A stretch of DNA of 64,000 nucleotides from Pseudorasbora parva (Eukaryota; Chordata; Actinopteri; Cypriniformes; Gobionidae). The notes below the pieces were generated by a model. It was not told the DNA's origin, ran no database searches, and saw only the letters and a program-made list of their open reading frames with translations. Of the stretch, positions 1-12,800 are shown piece after piece; positions within the stretch are counted from its first letter, which is position 1, and each line of letters begins with the position of its first letter. Where the stretch lies: contig NC_090177.1 in the NCBI RefSeq assembly GCF_024679245.1, positions 27,148,175-27,212,174 on the forward strand, given 5' to 3'. A program made the translations under genes and the position numbers.

Positions 1-915
1 CACCTTCAATGTGTCTCAGCGTCAAGTACAGAGGATAAAAAAAAGATTTGAAGAGACTGGAGACATTTTTGACAAGCCCAGGTCAGGCAGACCACACAAG
101 ACAACTGCTCAAGAGGACCGTTTGTTGGCTCGAAAATCCAAGGCCAGCCCATTTACCACTGCAGTAAAGCTCCACGAGACCTGGTCACCTGAAGTCCCTG
201 TGTCAACCAGAACAGTTTGTCAGATTCTGTCTCGAAATGGCCTCCATGGTCGAATCAGTGCCCAGAAGCCATCACTAATACAATTGAAAAACCGTGTGGC
301 ATTTGCCAAGGCCCACAGCCTGCTTAAAGGATGGACGCTGGAAAAGTGGCAGAAGGTGGATTTTCAGATGAATCTTCTGTTGAATTACACCACAGTCGCC
401 GCAAATATTGCAGGAGACCTACTAAGCCTGATTGGATCCAAGATTCACCCAGAAAACAGTGAAGTTTGGTGGCGGAAAAATCATGGTCTGGGGTTACATC
501 CAGTATGGGGGTGTGCGAGATCTGCAGAATGGAAGGCAACATCAATAGGCTAAAATACCAAGAAATCTTGGCTACCTCTTATATTCCCAACCATAAAAGA
601 GGCCAAATTCTGCAGCAGGACGGTGCTCCATCGCATACTTCCATCTCCACATCAAAGTTCCTCAAGGCGAAGAAGATCAAGATGCTCCAGGATGGGCCAG
701 CCCAGTCACCAGACATGAACATCATTGAGCATATGTGGGGTAGGATGAAAGAGGACGCATGGAAGACGAAACCAAAGAATATTGATGAACTCTGGGAGGC
801 ATGCAAGACTGCTTTCTTAGCTATTCCTGATGACTTCATCAATAAATTGTATGCATCCTTGCCAAACCGCATGGATGCAGTCCTTCAAGCTCATGGAAGT
901 CATAAAAGATATTAA
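1..915 (+). pseudogene. Tc1-like transposase, frameshifted and 5'-cut
   Basis: Remnant of a DDE transposase that cut and pasted its element at TA sites. The first readable part (frame of base 11) has the second helix-turn-helix region and the basic RSGRPHKTT segment. Near base 364 the frame shifts, with FSDESS carrying the first catalytic Asp in another frame. A third frame holds the GGGKIMVWGY segment around 467-500. The first shifted frame resumes from about 530 to 915 with the second Asp in QQDGAPSH and the Glu in SPDMNIIEHMW, about 35 residues apart. The protein ends in a stop just after HGSHKRY. The N-terminal helix-turn-helix is beyond the window edge. Several frame changes make it certain that no active enzyme is made. 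Confidence 0.88.
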
Positions 916-1179
916 ATTTGGATCTCACGGCACCACAACTTAATTTGCTGACATATTTTTGTATTTGCAGTAAATTTGTTACATTTCTGTATAGGCGACA
1001 AAACTTTTGTTTTGCCAAAATTTGACCTTTCTGTCTTGATTAAATGATAAATATTTCTTCTGTGAAAATTATTTATTTCGGTGCATTAAACATCATTTGG
1101 GAGGGTTTTAGTCTTTCATATGAGCTCTTTCTAACACCAATTGATTAATTAAAATTCAGGTTAATATCAGGTATTTCTA

Positions 1180-1622
<443 letters not shown>

Positions 1623-1637
1623 GGCATGTGACCAGCA

Positions 1638-1879
<242 letters not shown>

Positions 1880-3788
1880 ATGGGAGTGGAGATCGAGACC
1901 ATAACCCCCGGCGATGGTAAACCCCAGCATCCTCTATCATAGTATAGTAGCATATCATTCCCCACGCTTTTAATTTGTCTCTTGCTTCTGTTTCTCCTCG
2001 CGCTGCTCTTAAAGGGAGGACTTTCCCAAAAAAAGGGCAGACATGTGTGGTGCATTATGTTGGTGAGTTGAATTTCAGATTTTCTTGGGTGGACGGAACG
2101 GATGTTGTTGCACATTTTGAGTGTATATCGATATTTGTTGCAAATGGTGAAAAATGGTCGAAATTCTGGGTTACAGTAAAAATATAGCAATAAAGGAGCG
2201 AAGCTAATTTGCATCATTAGTTGTGTATTGTTTGCACGCACTAGCATTTGTCCCCAGACATGATCCGCATTTGACAGCTGAGACTGAACAGAGACGCTGG
2301 TGTGATTCCGTTTTTTTTTTTTTTTTTGGATCGCACGCTTGGCGGCGTCGGATAGAAATAGTGACTCGTGTCTTTTAATTCTTCATAACTATGAAATCTC
2401 CGTCTGTTAAGTAAATTATTTGACGATTAAATACGTAACTTATTAGAATATCATACACATTTGAAACATTCTTACAATCCAACGTTTCCATTCTTGCATA
2501 CCCTGCTTGCTTGTGTTTTGATTATGCAATCTTGATATAACATTCAACATAATATTCAGCCATCTGTCTTTTTGAACTTTCTATTACATTCTCATGACCC
2601 TTACTCGATTTTCCTTTAACTTAATAAATTGCATTTTTTTTAAATCTATAAAATGTTTTATTTTTACTTAGAGTAGGCTATTTACTTAAGTAAAAATAAA
2701 TAATAAAAAAATAATATGATTTTAGGCTATTGATGAAGGCTATTTCTCAGGGTTTTTTTTTTTTTTACGTAAAATAAAAATGAAGGTACTAACTTCACGC
2801 TGCAGGCAAAAGTGGCCCAAATCTGATTTTTGGGGGTCAAGCCAGGTCAGACTTCTTCAGAGGTGTGAACACTCAAATCTAGCCCAGATCGGATTTTTGT
2901 TTATAAAGTATCTTCTTATTAAACTGTTTGTACTCTTACAAAGTTCTCAATGCTTCGGTTTGCATGTAGGGACCCTCATTATGCTACTGTTTTAGTGTGA
3001 GGCTATTTTTAGCCTTGTTAGTGGTATTAACTAGCGATTTAATTTCACTATCTGGTGCCCCATAGACTAGTGTTATAAGCTAATCTGTTTTTAAAGATAA
3101 AACTCTTTACATTCGATTTCCATGAAAACGCATCCCAGAGAACGATCTAGTCTGTAACCATCTGTTAATTACCCCTAGATTCATTTCTCACCGGAGTTGT
3201 CCTTTAAGGTATAACTTAAGAATGACGTAGTGTTAAGGGAAATGCAGCCCTGATAATTTACTGCTATTAGACATGTGTCAGATGAACAGAAAACTCCCCT
3301 GATAGAACAGAACAATAATAAAGTAGCCCATTTATCTGATGCTCTAACCTAATTTCCTGTTTTTCATGGCCCCAACCTTTTCCTCTTAAATCTTCAGGCT
3401 CTCTGACAGATGGACGAAAGTTTGACTCTTCCCGTGACCGTGACAAGCCATTTAAGTTCAAGATCGGTAAACAGGAAGTGATCCGTGGATGGGAGGAAGG
3501 TATTGTGCAGGTGTGTGATGGTGTTTAGGTAACACTTTTTGAGTTAAAGACATTTAAATAATAACTTAATAAAGAACTACCAAATCCAGTTTGTCTATGA
3601 TTCATATTTCAATGGGGGAAAAAATAGAAAATTCATCCCTATATTTGTGTGACTTTTAGATGAGCGTGGGCCAACGTGCAATGCTGACCTGTTCACCTGA
3701 TTTCGCCTACGGTAATAAAGGCCATCCTGGGATTATTCCCCCAAATGCCACCCTCATCTTTGATGTGGAGCTTCTCAGTTTGGAGTGA
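1880..3788 (+). CDS. fkbp1a: FKBP12 peptidyl-prolyl cis-trans isomerase
   Basis: Four coding exons at 1880-1916, 2015-2062, 3398-3510 and 3660-3788, with GT-AG introns, join to exactly 108 codons plus TGA, the usual FKBP12 length. The protein begins [13 protein letters not shown] and is one FKBP domain with no signal peptide, hence cytosolic. FKBP12 isomerises Xaa-Pro bonds, binds FK506 and rapamycin, stabilises ryanodine-receptor channels and restrains TGF-beta type I receptors (family knowledge). The pocket residues are all present: Tyr27, Phe37, Asp38, Arg43, Phe47, Glu55-Val56-Ile57, Trp60, Tyr83, His88, Ile91 and Phe100. Trp60 marks the FKBP1A type; FKBP1B has Phe there. Position 74 is Met where Lys is usual. 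sdcbp2 and snph downstream support the FKBP1A assignment. Teleosts often keep two copies, and I cannot say which this is. Confidence 0.96.
2063..3397 (+). other. fkbp1a: fkbp1a intron 2
   Basis: AT-rich intron bounded by donor GTGAG and acceptor TCTTCAG. It holds T-runs near 2311-2328 and 2752-2766. I see no gene and no recognisable transposon with ends in it. Confidence 0.8.
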
Positions 3789-3818
3789 TGCTCCTAATGC
3801 TCTTCACTGCCTTATGTT

Positions 3819-3824
3819 AATAAA
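3819..3824 (+). terminator. fkbp1a: fkbp1a polyadenylation signal AATAAA
   Basis: A canonical AATAAA 31 bases after the stop codon, implying a very short 3' UTR ending near 3840. No other AATAAA lies between the stop codon and this point. Later or additional sites cannot be excluded. Confidence 0.6.
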
Positions 3825-3964
3825 CGTTTCAAGTGTCAAAAGTTTAGTTTTAACATTAGAAACTTAATTAAATCCGTTTCTCCTTCTGTTCATTTTTCTT
3901 TAGAACCACCTTTATTCAGCATCACACTCTTACAGTTTTAGGCATATTATATAAAGAGCTCTGC

Positions 3965-4615
3965 TTAAAGGGTTAGCTCCCCTAAAAATGAAAATTCTGT
4001 CATTTATTGCTGTCGTTCCAAACCTGTAAAACCTTCTTTCATCTTTAGAACAAAAATTAAGATATTTTTGATGAAATCCGACAGCTCTCGGACCCCTCCA
4101 ATTTAACACTTTCAAGGCCCAGAAAGGTAGTAAAGACATTGTTAAAAAAGTAAAACCTTAATTTTATGAAGTGATGAGAGTACTTTTTGTGCTCAAAAAC
4201 GAACAAAAATAACACATTTATTCAACAATTTTGTTGTAGCCTGTGTCAGTCTCCTACGCTGTTAACATGTGCTTTCGAGATCTACGGCAGCCAAAGCCGT
4301 TCACGTGAGCAGCATGACACATGCGTGTGATGATGATGATGTGGGAGCTGCACTGTTTTTACAACATTAACTGTGCAGGATACTGGCACAGGCTTGAACA
4401 AAATTGTTGAATAAAGTTGTTAATTTTGTTTGATTTTGTGCACAAATGGTATTCTCGTTGCTTTATAAAATTAAGGTTGAACCACTGGAGTCACATGGAC
4501 TTTTTAACTTAATGTCTTTACTACCTTTCTGGACCTTGAAAGTGTTCATTAAGAAGAGAGGGTCAGAGAGCTCTTTGATTAAGTGTGTTAATTTGTGGGT
4601 GAACTCACCCTTTAA
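3965..4615. mobile_element. TTAA-flanked foldback transposon (non-autonomous)
   Basis: Starts TTAAAGGGTTAGCTCCCCTA and ends with the inverted counterpart CTCACCCTTTAA. The arms are long: about 3965-4250 pairs with 4381-4615. For example GGTAGTAAAGACATT on the left faces AATGTCTTTACTACC on the right, and TTTATTCAACAATTTTGTT faces AACAAAATTGTTGAATAAA. TTAA sits at both ends, as in piggyBac- or Kolobok-type elements. No transposase. The same family appears cut by the window end at 63928. Confidence 0.82.
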
Positions 4616-4943
4616 TTTGATCGAAATCCTCACTTCACTTTTTGCTTTAGTCACATTATCAGAACTATATCATATTAGAACTAATTCTTAAACTCATTTC
4701 ATTTCAATCCAACATTCTTCCTGTGTAATTGATACCACATCACTAAAAACCTTGCAATGTCCTTAATCTTGAACTTGAAAGATAAATTGGCGATTAACTC
4801 CAACAGACGCTGAAAGGGTAAAACACTACTCTCACAAAATCCAACAAAGTGGCTATTGCCGTCGGTCGATGCAGTGTATATCGGGACAGATAAATGGGAC
4901 AGTAGAAAAAAATGTTACAAAGTCTTATCCCTGAATCCTAATC

Positions 4944-4974
<31 letters not shown>

Positions 4975-6095
4975 GAAAACATAAGTTTATCTTAAAGATG
5001 CTATGCATGGGATATAAAAAATTTAATATTTGTTGCATTGCTAGGTTTTACATTGAATATATTTAATAAATTACATGTGATACTTTTTTACATTTAAAAA
5101 ATACAGAAAGTATTGACGTTTGCGCGTTTTGTTTGGATAGTTCACTTTAGACATTCATTAATTATATATGTAACTTTGCAACTACATGTTGGGGCAGCAT
5201 CACAATAAAGGGTTAGCAGATATTAAACAGACAGTTTATTAAACTTCTAATGATGCAAAGATATTACAGTTAGTAGAATATCTGAATTGGGCTATTAAAA
5301 ATCTTAATTAATTTTCAGTCAGTTTTGAATTGTTAGGTTTGAACAGATGTACTTTACACTGGCTCATTGGTTTTTATTAGTACAAAGAAGAACATTTTAG
5401 AACAATCCTTGTGCCTCCTTGTGTGTTTTACACCTGCCAGAATTCCACTGGTTTTGTATATTTGCTGTAGACCAGGCTGATTAATATATAATGAAGTATG
5501 ATATTACTGCTATTTCTGTCAATTTGGTGAGCAACATTTTTTTTGTTAATAGCTGTTTTTTCCCCTTTGCTGTATTGTATTAACATGCAGCCTTTTTTTG
5601 TCTTTACTTAGCGATTAGGTTGTGTAATTGAGTAGGTGGCACATTGGGCACCAGAGCAATGAATGCCATATATAGTGCTTAAAGATTTTTTATGATCATG
5701 TTTTACTCTTTATCTAACAATGAATTAGCTTGCTTATACATATAGAAGATGGGTTGTGTTCTCATTAAGCTGGAACAATTTGTTTTCAAAGATGGACAAT
5801 GTCTGAAAAGCACATTGTGACCTACACTATATTTTTACCACTACTTGCCATCAATTAATACATTTTGATGCTAAATTATTTGCAGCCATCTGTTCTTGTT
5901 ACTGTAGACCGTGCTGCCTAGACCATTGATGTGATTATATTCAATGAAGATACAGTGACTGTACTTTTTGTATTGACATGAAAATTATTTTTAATTCAAA
6001 TGAAATTTGCTGACGCATAAATACTTGAGTCGATTGCTATTGATTTCTGTGATTGCAGGTCAAGCATCAAATATATGGCTTTATATTTCTGCAAT
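4616..6095. other. Intergenic DNA without recognised gene
   Basis: AT-rich intergenic sequence downstream of fkbp1a. The only notable simple sequence is a 22-base C-run followed by an A-run at 4943-4974. I see no coding exon, no splice-bounded frame and no transposon ends. Confidence 0.7.
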
Positions 6096-6320
6096 GCACT
6101 CTTAGAAGAATAGGTTCTATAGAACCTTAAAAGGTTCTATCAGCGCTAGGTATTTGGAACCCCTAATAGGTTATATATAGAACCCGTTTTAAGTGCCAAA
6201 AGGGTTCTTTCTTGTCATTATAGAATCTTTTTAGCATTAAAGGTTCTTTGGAGTTGAGTAAAGAACCCTATGGTTCTATATAGAACCCCAATGAACCCTT
6301 TTTTCTTCTAAAAATGTCCT
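6096..6320. mobile_element. Short inverted-repeat element rich in AGAACC/GGTTCT
   Basis: About 220 bp with outer inverted motifs CTTAGAAGAA near 6100 and TTCTTCTAAA near 6304. Inside are many alternating GGTTCT and AGAACC words, so the whole stretch can fold on itself. This type of MITE is common in cyprinid genomes. It has no coding capacity. Confidence 0.75.
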
Positions 6321-6650
6321 CTGTATATTTCTGTATTGTCATACAACAACAACAACAAAACAATAAAATAATTAAAGTGTGCTTTAACATACTTTTAGAA
6401 AATGTTGTTTGCTTTGTTATTTCAGATTATTTTATGACTGGATGTTTAATCCTATTTATGTTCAGATGGCTGGCAATTTTACCTTAAAATTTCTGTCAGT
6501 TGTTAAGTTGTTTTACAGGAATAAGATTCGAAAGCCAGGGCCTGTACTATGATGGTAGTTTAACAAACTAAGGGTTACAGGATTAGTTTCGAGTTGACAA
6601 AACCAAACCAATCTATTCAGGCTTTGTTGGTCGCATGATGCTGATCATCA

Positions 6651-7668
6651 GGACCCAGTTTTTCAAAAGTAATCCACTAAGATTTTGGACAAAGGATTTG
6701 ATCAAATCTTGAAAAAATGTTTTTCAAAAGAAAAAACGGATTACATAATCGGATTAGATCATGTAATCTAATCTTGGTTTTGATCCGAATCAAACCTTTA
6801 GTTTGGGTTTTTCAGAAATTTTTTGTAGGATTTGGATCACTTTGATCCAAAAAAATCCGGATTAAACTGATCCCATCAGAAGGGTAGATTCAGCGTGGAT
6901 TTCGTGCCCAAAATGTAATGAAAACTTTAAAAATGTATCAAATAATACTATATTTGGATTATGCAGTATCTTACAAGATATCCTATTTATTTATAAGGTT
7001 TTAATTTGATTTGTTCATCCATCAGGCTACAGTGATTAGGTAGGCTTTAGCCTATTCACCCTACAGCAAAGTAGAAAAATCTACAAAGTAGATTTATGGC
7101 CTCATAAAATAATCACCTAAACAACTGTCAAAATTGACCAAAAACAATACATTTTATTCAGTCACTAATTGATATATATATTCATCACAATCAAAAATAT
7201 TTTTGTTTTTATAATATTTATTAGTGATGCATGCAATGATTACAGTACATCTATACTTGATACTTGTTATAAATATCCTCAATGTACAGTGTTTGTGTTG
7301 TAGGTCTCAGATAAACGGACGGCTGGAAGAGGATGGGGTGGGTTTTTTCTTGTTTTTAGTTTGTTTTTTAAATGTATGTGTTTTCATTTCAAATAAAATT
7401 AAACTTATATTGACCCTACACTGACTATTCTACTCGTTGCTCTTTACTCATAGTTCTACATTGTGATTTCCTATCCTGTTTGAGCACTGGTTATCCAGAT
7501 TTAGTGATTCTGAAAAGTTCCTATCCAGATCAGATTAATCCAATCCGATGTTGCTTTAAAAAACTGACTCCAAAAGTAAGATGGATTACGAGATCACGGA
7601 TCGCACAAAAAGTATTACTAAATCCAGATCAATTTTATCCGGATTAAACCTTTTGAAAAACCGGGCCC
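6651..7668. mobile_element. Nested inverted-repeat transposon
   Basis: Left end GGACCCAGTTTTTCAAAAGT and inward-reading right end GGGCCCGGTTTTTCAAAAGG match at most positions and are followed on both sides by ATCCGG-like sequence. The 1.0-kb body is AT-rich and has no transposase. It lies wholly inside the element at 6538-8490, so it inserted later. I saw no clear target-site duplication. Confidence 0.7.
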
Positions 7669-7912
7669 AGCTTTCTCTGTCAACTCGGGCTTTGATCCTG
7701 AGTTTAGACGTAGCAAACAGCCAATCAAATGCTCTGAATCAGTGGCACGAGATCCACTTCTTGCGAGAGAAAGATTCATTTCAAAATATTACATGATTTA
7801 AAAGTATAAAGAATTTAAACAAATCTACACAGCAAAAAGAAAATATGAAAGAGGACAACTTGAAGAAAATCTTACATGTCAATGCAAATAAAAGTCATGA
7901 AATTAGTTTAGT

Positions 7913-7914
<2 letters not shown>

Positions 7915-7992
<78 letters not shown>
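7915..7992. repeat. (AT)n microsatellite
   Basis: About 39 uninterrupted AT units followed by a T-run, located inside the interrupted element at 6538-8490. Confidence 0.95.
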
Positions 7993-8000
<8 letters not shown>

Positions 8001-8496
8001 TAAAAGCTTATTTGTATGACCTTTATATAGGCTTTTCATATTAAGTTGAACAAAGTGCCTATTAATGATTGATTAAGGGTATAATATTAATTATATCTAA
8101 ATATTATTTAGATATAATTAATATAATATTAATTATATCTAAAAATCATTCAAAATGATTATTATGAGTAAGCATTGTCTAAAGCCAGGCACTTTAGTCT
8201 TAAAATAAAATCATTTGCTATGTATTGACCTTTAATTTGGAGTAGACATAGAGATTGACTTTATTGCATCAGAAGTGTGTCACTTTGCTCACAGCTGATT
8301 GGTCCAATTTCAGCTTGAGATCTCTTATCCAGAACATAACCTTCCCTGGAGCAGGTGGAGCAAGTTACTATGGAGATAAGACTCACTGCTAAAAGCCAAA
8401 CCCCTTTCATGGTACCTAAAACCCAGGATTGGCACAAACTAGGCTTGAACTCATGGCTAGCCAGCTAAACCGGCTTCATAGTATAGGCCCCTGCAG

Positions 8497-9360
8497 GTCT
8501 GTTGCAAATAGCTGAACAAACTGAGTTTCAGGGTAGGTTTAGAGTTTACAAATCCAGATAAATCCAACGTGGGTTAGATCAAGTTCAACCATTTCTCAAA
8601 GCTTGGTATAAATGTTCTCTGTCAACTCAGGTTTAATACAGAGTTTGCATCAACTCTCAAGCATGCAGCATGCATCTGAAAGTGTGACACGTGCGGCAAA
8701 CAGCCAATCACAGTATCCTTTTGATTCACTTCTCTTCTGAAGATTGAGAGATCGTTTTGAAAATTATCATGAAATTAAATGTGTTTACAAGGCAGGAATA
8801 AACACTGCTGCTGCAGGAGCGACAGTTTGAGAAGGCAACTGAAAGAATAACTGACTATATCAATCAATGCATGATGTGAATCAAATAAATATGCCTATTA
8901 ATAATAGATTCACAAAGAGCTCAAATTAATATATGGTGTTTAAAAGAATTATGAATGTATGTATTATAGTTATATTAATATTTGGCTACTTGTCAATTAA
9001 TATAATATTCATATTCAAAGTGATTATAATACATATAATATTAAAATAATAAATAATAAGCACCAAAAGATGCACAATTTTATTTCTAAAGTGTTTTCAT
9101 TATAAACTACTTTAATTTGGAATGAGAGGTACATACAGTGTGTGTATTTATTGCGTCTTTATTTGCAGCTGAATCCAGTTTGAGTTTGAGATCTCTAACC
9201 CAGAATAAAACCTGCTCAAGAGCAGCCAGTTACCATGGTGTTGAACTGATAAAAATCCAATACCACCTTCTTGAGCCCGAAAAACCAGAGTTTGCTCAAA
9301 CTAATCTCGAACTTTCCTGGGTAGGCTATAACTGAAACCAGCTTTGTGCAACCAGCCACT
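8497..9360. mobile_element. Diverged relative of the neighbouring inverted-repeat element
   Basis: Shares several blocks, in the same order, with 6538-8490 after removal of its nested insertion: TTCTCTGTCAACTC, then GCAAACAGCCAATCA, then TTTGAGATCTCTAACCCAGA. Its right edge, near 9338-9360, has AAACCAGCTTTGTGCAACC, roughly the inverse of the TTGCAAATAGCTGAACAAAC stretch at the left. The two copies lie next to each other in the same orientation. Exact ends are uncertain. Confidence 0.5.
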
Positions 9361-9639
9361 TATGTTGTTTAGCATCAAGTTAGACAGAATCTGCCAAAAC
9401 ATAGGCTATTTGAATAGTCTTTCTCTAGTTAATGAACTAGTAAATGTGATATAACTGTTAACTCTGTATTGCACCACCACTACCATCAATAATATCGAGA
9501 TTTCAGATCAGCCCAATGATTTTACAGTATTAACTGGAGTAATTACTGTTACCAAGCTAGTTTTGGCAGTCAGAATGACTTAGCTAAAGTTAATGAGTAA
9601 GAATAAGAATAAATCGAAGTTGCAGCCAAGCCTCCTACG

Positions 9640-9874
9640 ATCAATGAGAAGTGAACGTCATGAAACAAAATGAAGTCTATAGCAGGAAGTAAAGCTAAGC
9701 CTTAGAAACTGTTCGCACACACTCCTTCTCGCGGCTCACCTCCCATCTGTGTTGTTCACTTCGGCTCTAACCTAAAGAGGAAAAGGGTCCCATCTACTGT
9801 GCTCAGCTTGTTTACATTCCTTCTCGTTACATTTACCCAATTTCTTCAGAAGTCGTTCGTTTGAAAGCCGAAAG
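9640..9874 (+). promoter_or_regulatory. sdcbp2: sdcbp2 promoter and non-coding first exon
   Basis: A GC-richer stretch ends in a good splice donor, GCCGAAAG followed by GTAAGA, at 9874/9875. No frame starts here. The next splice acceptor fitting the gene is at 21749, directly before the ATG, so this is proposed as the 5' UTR exon of sdcbp2. The transcription start is probably between about 9720 and 9800. No TATA box is obvious. Expression data would settle it. Confidence 0.5.
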
Positions 9875-12800
9875 GTAAGACGTTAAACCGAATGTTGTTG
9901 TTTTAATTATTTTTAGAGTGATTTATTCAGTCAGGTATGTGGGACTCGCTGGCTAACCAAAGCTAACGTTAAACTTAACCAGGCTGCTGCTAACACACAC
10001 GAAGAACAAAGACGTGCTATTGCTCGCTTTATCGAGTTCGACAATCCGGTATATTTTTTATCTTTTTTATTTATATAAAACATTAACGTTACCTGACCAT
10101 TATTTTAAGGAGAAAGGAGGCGAACTTTATTCGTGTAATTAGCATAGCTAACGGAGTAACCGACTAGCTCGAGAGCTAAACACAACAAATACAGTCAGTC
10201 CGATTGCTTATATTTTGATTAATTTTTCCTTACTTTATGGTGTCATGGTGTATAAAACATTAGTTTATATTTTAAAACGGTTGACATGTGCTTTGATTTC
10301 CTTTGTTTACAGTTATTGGGTGTTTTAAAGCAGAACAAAATTATAAAGTCACCATCAGATAAACTGTTAGATTCATATTTATAAAAGTAACTTATATGAG
10401 AGAGAGGGGGAAGAAAAATCCCATTTGTGTGAGCTCGACTCTCTCTAAATGCACGTGTAACGTTAGTCAGTAAACATTCATAACATATAGTTTGTAAGTG
10501 AAACACATAACGTTAAAGATGTCGATTAACGTTAACGTTAGATGTTTGCCACGTAATATTCAACCAAAATGTTCAGGCGTTTTCTCGTGTGGCGTATTAC
10601 GTTGTTAATGAAGAATTATGTTATTTCCAGGATATGTGTCACTGACATATGAAACCTATGGGCATACGTTATTTCTTGGGAAACAAGTTTTACTTTCGAT
10701 AATACCTGCATGTTCAGTCAATAAACACATAATGGAAATAACTGAATTATTGATGACTGAACAGCAGAAAAGAGACAAACAAAGGAGTAATACGTACTAA
10801 AAAGGCTTATAACCTAGTTTTCTTGTCTTTTTTTGGATTAAGGGACTTTCCCACATGACATCAGTCCACTGGAATTAGGCACATCATTTTGTCATTGTTG
10901 TTATGTCACAACACTAGGATAGAGTGAGTCTGCAGTAGTCAAAATAAAATATATCATATTTAGTTAATGACAGCAGCATACTATATCCTTAGAAGCCGTG
11001 GATGGGATATTGCAACATGAATCCTTTGCTGGACTCAGTCAATAGAGTTACAGACTGTTGCCATGGGAGAGTCGTTTATTATGCTCAGCACTCATTCAGT
11101 CTGCCTGAAAATTAGCTTTGCCCGTTTCTCCCTCATACCAAAGGCCCCTCACCCATTCAACCGGACAGTTATCCACTGGCTTTGCCCCTAACTTAAGTTT
11201 GCTCTGGTGATTTTCCTGCTATAGATTGCGAGGAAAAAAAGTACACATTTAGTCCAAGATGCCATCTAAACCAGATTTAAGCAGTGCAAAAATCATTCTG
11301 CTTCTTCTGCATTATCTTGCAGTAGTTTCAAGTGACTCTTTCCTCAGTGTTGGTTATCTATTCATGTTTACACTAAAGTAATACATAACCGACAGGGTTA
11401 TTGATATTGAAATTTAGGCTAGTTGCATATTTATTTGCATTTTATTTGCATTTTGTTTTTGTATTGTTTTTTGTATAATGTATTGATCTTATTGTGAATG
11501 ATTTATCCGTGCATGTTTCTGTCTTTTTTTTTTCATTTTCACCTCAGTATTTTAAATTAAAATATCATTGATTTCCCATTGATGTGTGCCAGAAACCTCA
11601 TCCATTTTTGCAATCTCGAAATAATCACATGTAAGCTCACGTTCAGATTCTCCTCCATCCATTCATTTTGTTCACTTTTTGATAATTTACTAGGATGGAC
11701 GTTGTAATGTGGAAGAAGAAAAAAAAACTGCAGCTACTTTTCGTTTCTTTGTGACCTGAATGAAAATTACACTCAAAACGGGTGTTGACCTCTGATGACT
11801 CATAACCTCAATGATGAGACTCATAGTTGTCCTTTATGCCTGCTTGATTTATGACGCACTTGTCCACAGTTAATTCACTTGATTTCTGGCAAGTAGCTGA
11901 TCTAGATTGAGCTTCAAACAATAGAGGCACACATATCTGTGAGAAGATTGCTCACTGTCTCCATTAGTCCACAATTGGAGACCTCTATTTTATTGGAGTG
12001 CTCTTGACAGGAAATAATGGCCCTTTAGTACCACAGAGACATTTTTATGCAATGAGAGGCCGTGTTTGTATGTTAGAAGCCTGTCTGATATATTAGTGTC
12101 TGTTTATGACATTGGTTGGTTGCGGTTGAATCGTGAAAGCAGATATTTCAGTGTTTGCTTTCACATATCACGGTCTTTGTATGACGTGAAGAGTGTTGTT
12201 TTGCATGAGCTGTTTTGTGTGCCTTAGTGTGGGAGTTTATTCATGAGCGTGTGGGCTAGAGTTTTCTTTTTTTAACTTTTTTGTGGTCATGTCTGTCTGT
12301 GAGCATGTCACAGATTCGTGCGATATGTGGACGTGTAGGAGCATGTGCTTTAGCTTTAATCTTGAATCTGACATTATGGCACAAGCAGCTCCAGTCTCTT
12401 TAATCTGTTTGTAAACCTGTATGTTCCTACATGCATTAGAGACTTGACTGGGTTTCCAGGCTGTTTGTTTCATTTCCAGTCACTGGCAGTGCTCCAGTCA
12501 GACTGATTTGAACTAAATACTTCCCGTTTCCTATTTACATTAGTATGTTGGATGTCTCTTCAGGGAAGTGAAGCCCAACATTTAACCATGTCTTCCAACA
12601 TGCTTTTTGTTGTTACTTTATGTTAACTTATAGTTAGAAAGGAGTATTTTATATTACCTTTGTCTTTGTCCTAACCATATGATCCACAGTAGGGCATTGC
12701 TCTAGGCTCTTGTTGAGCATTTCTGTCGTTTCCTGGATCTGATTTTGGTTTCTGCTGTTGTGACGTTTACAGTAACCCAATGATCTACAGGCAGTGGTAT

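Larger units (their letters stand above)
6538..8490. mobile_element. Inverted-repeat transposon interrupted by another element
   Basis: Left end GGGCCTGTACTATGATGGTA and right end reading inward GGGCCTATACTATGAAGCCG form an imperfect terminal inverted repeat. The segment contains a complete second element at 6651-7668, an AT tract at 7915-7992, and a palindrome around 8083-8145 built of TTAATTATATCTAA words. Internal segments, such as GCAAACAGCCAATCA near 7713 and GAGATCTCTTATCCAGAA near 8318, recur in the neighbour at 8497-9360. No transposase is seen; the superfamily is unknown. Confidence 0.65.
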
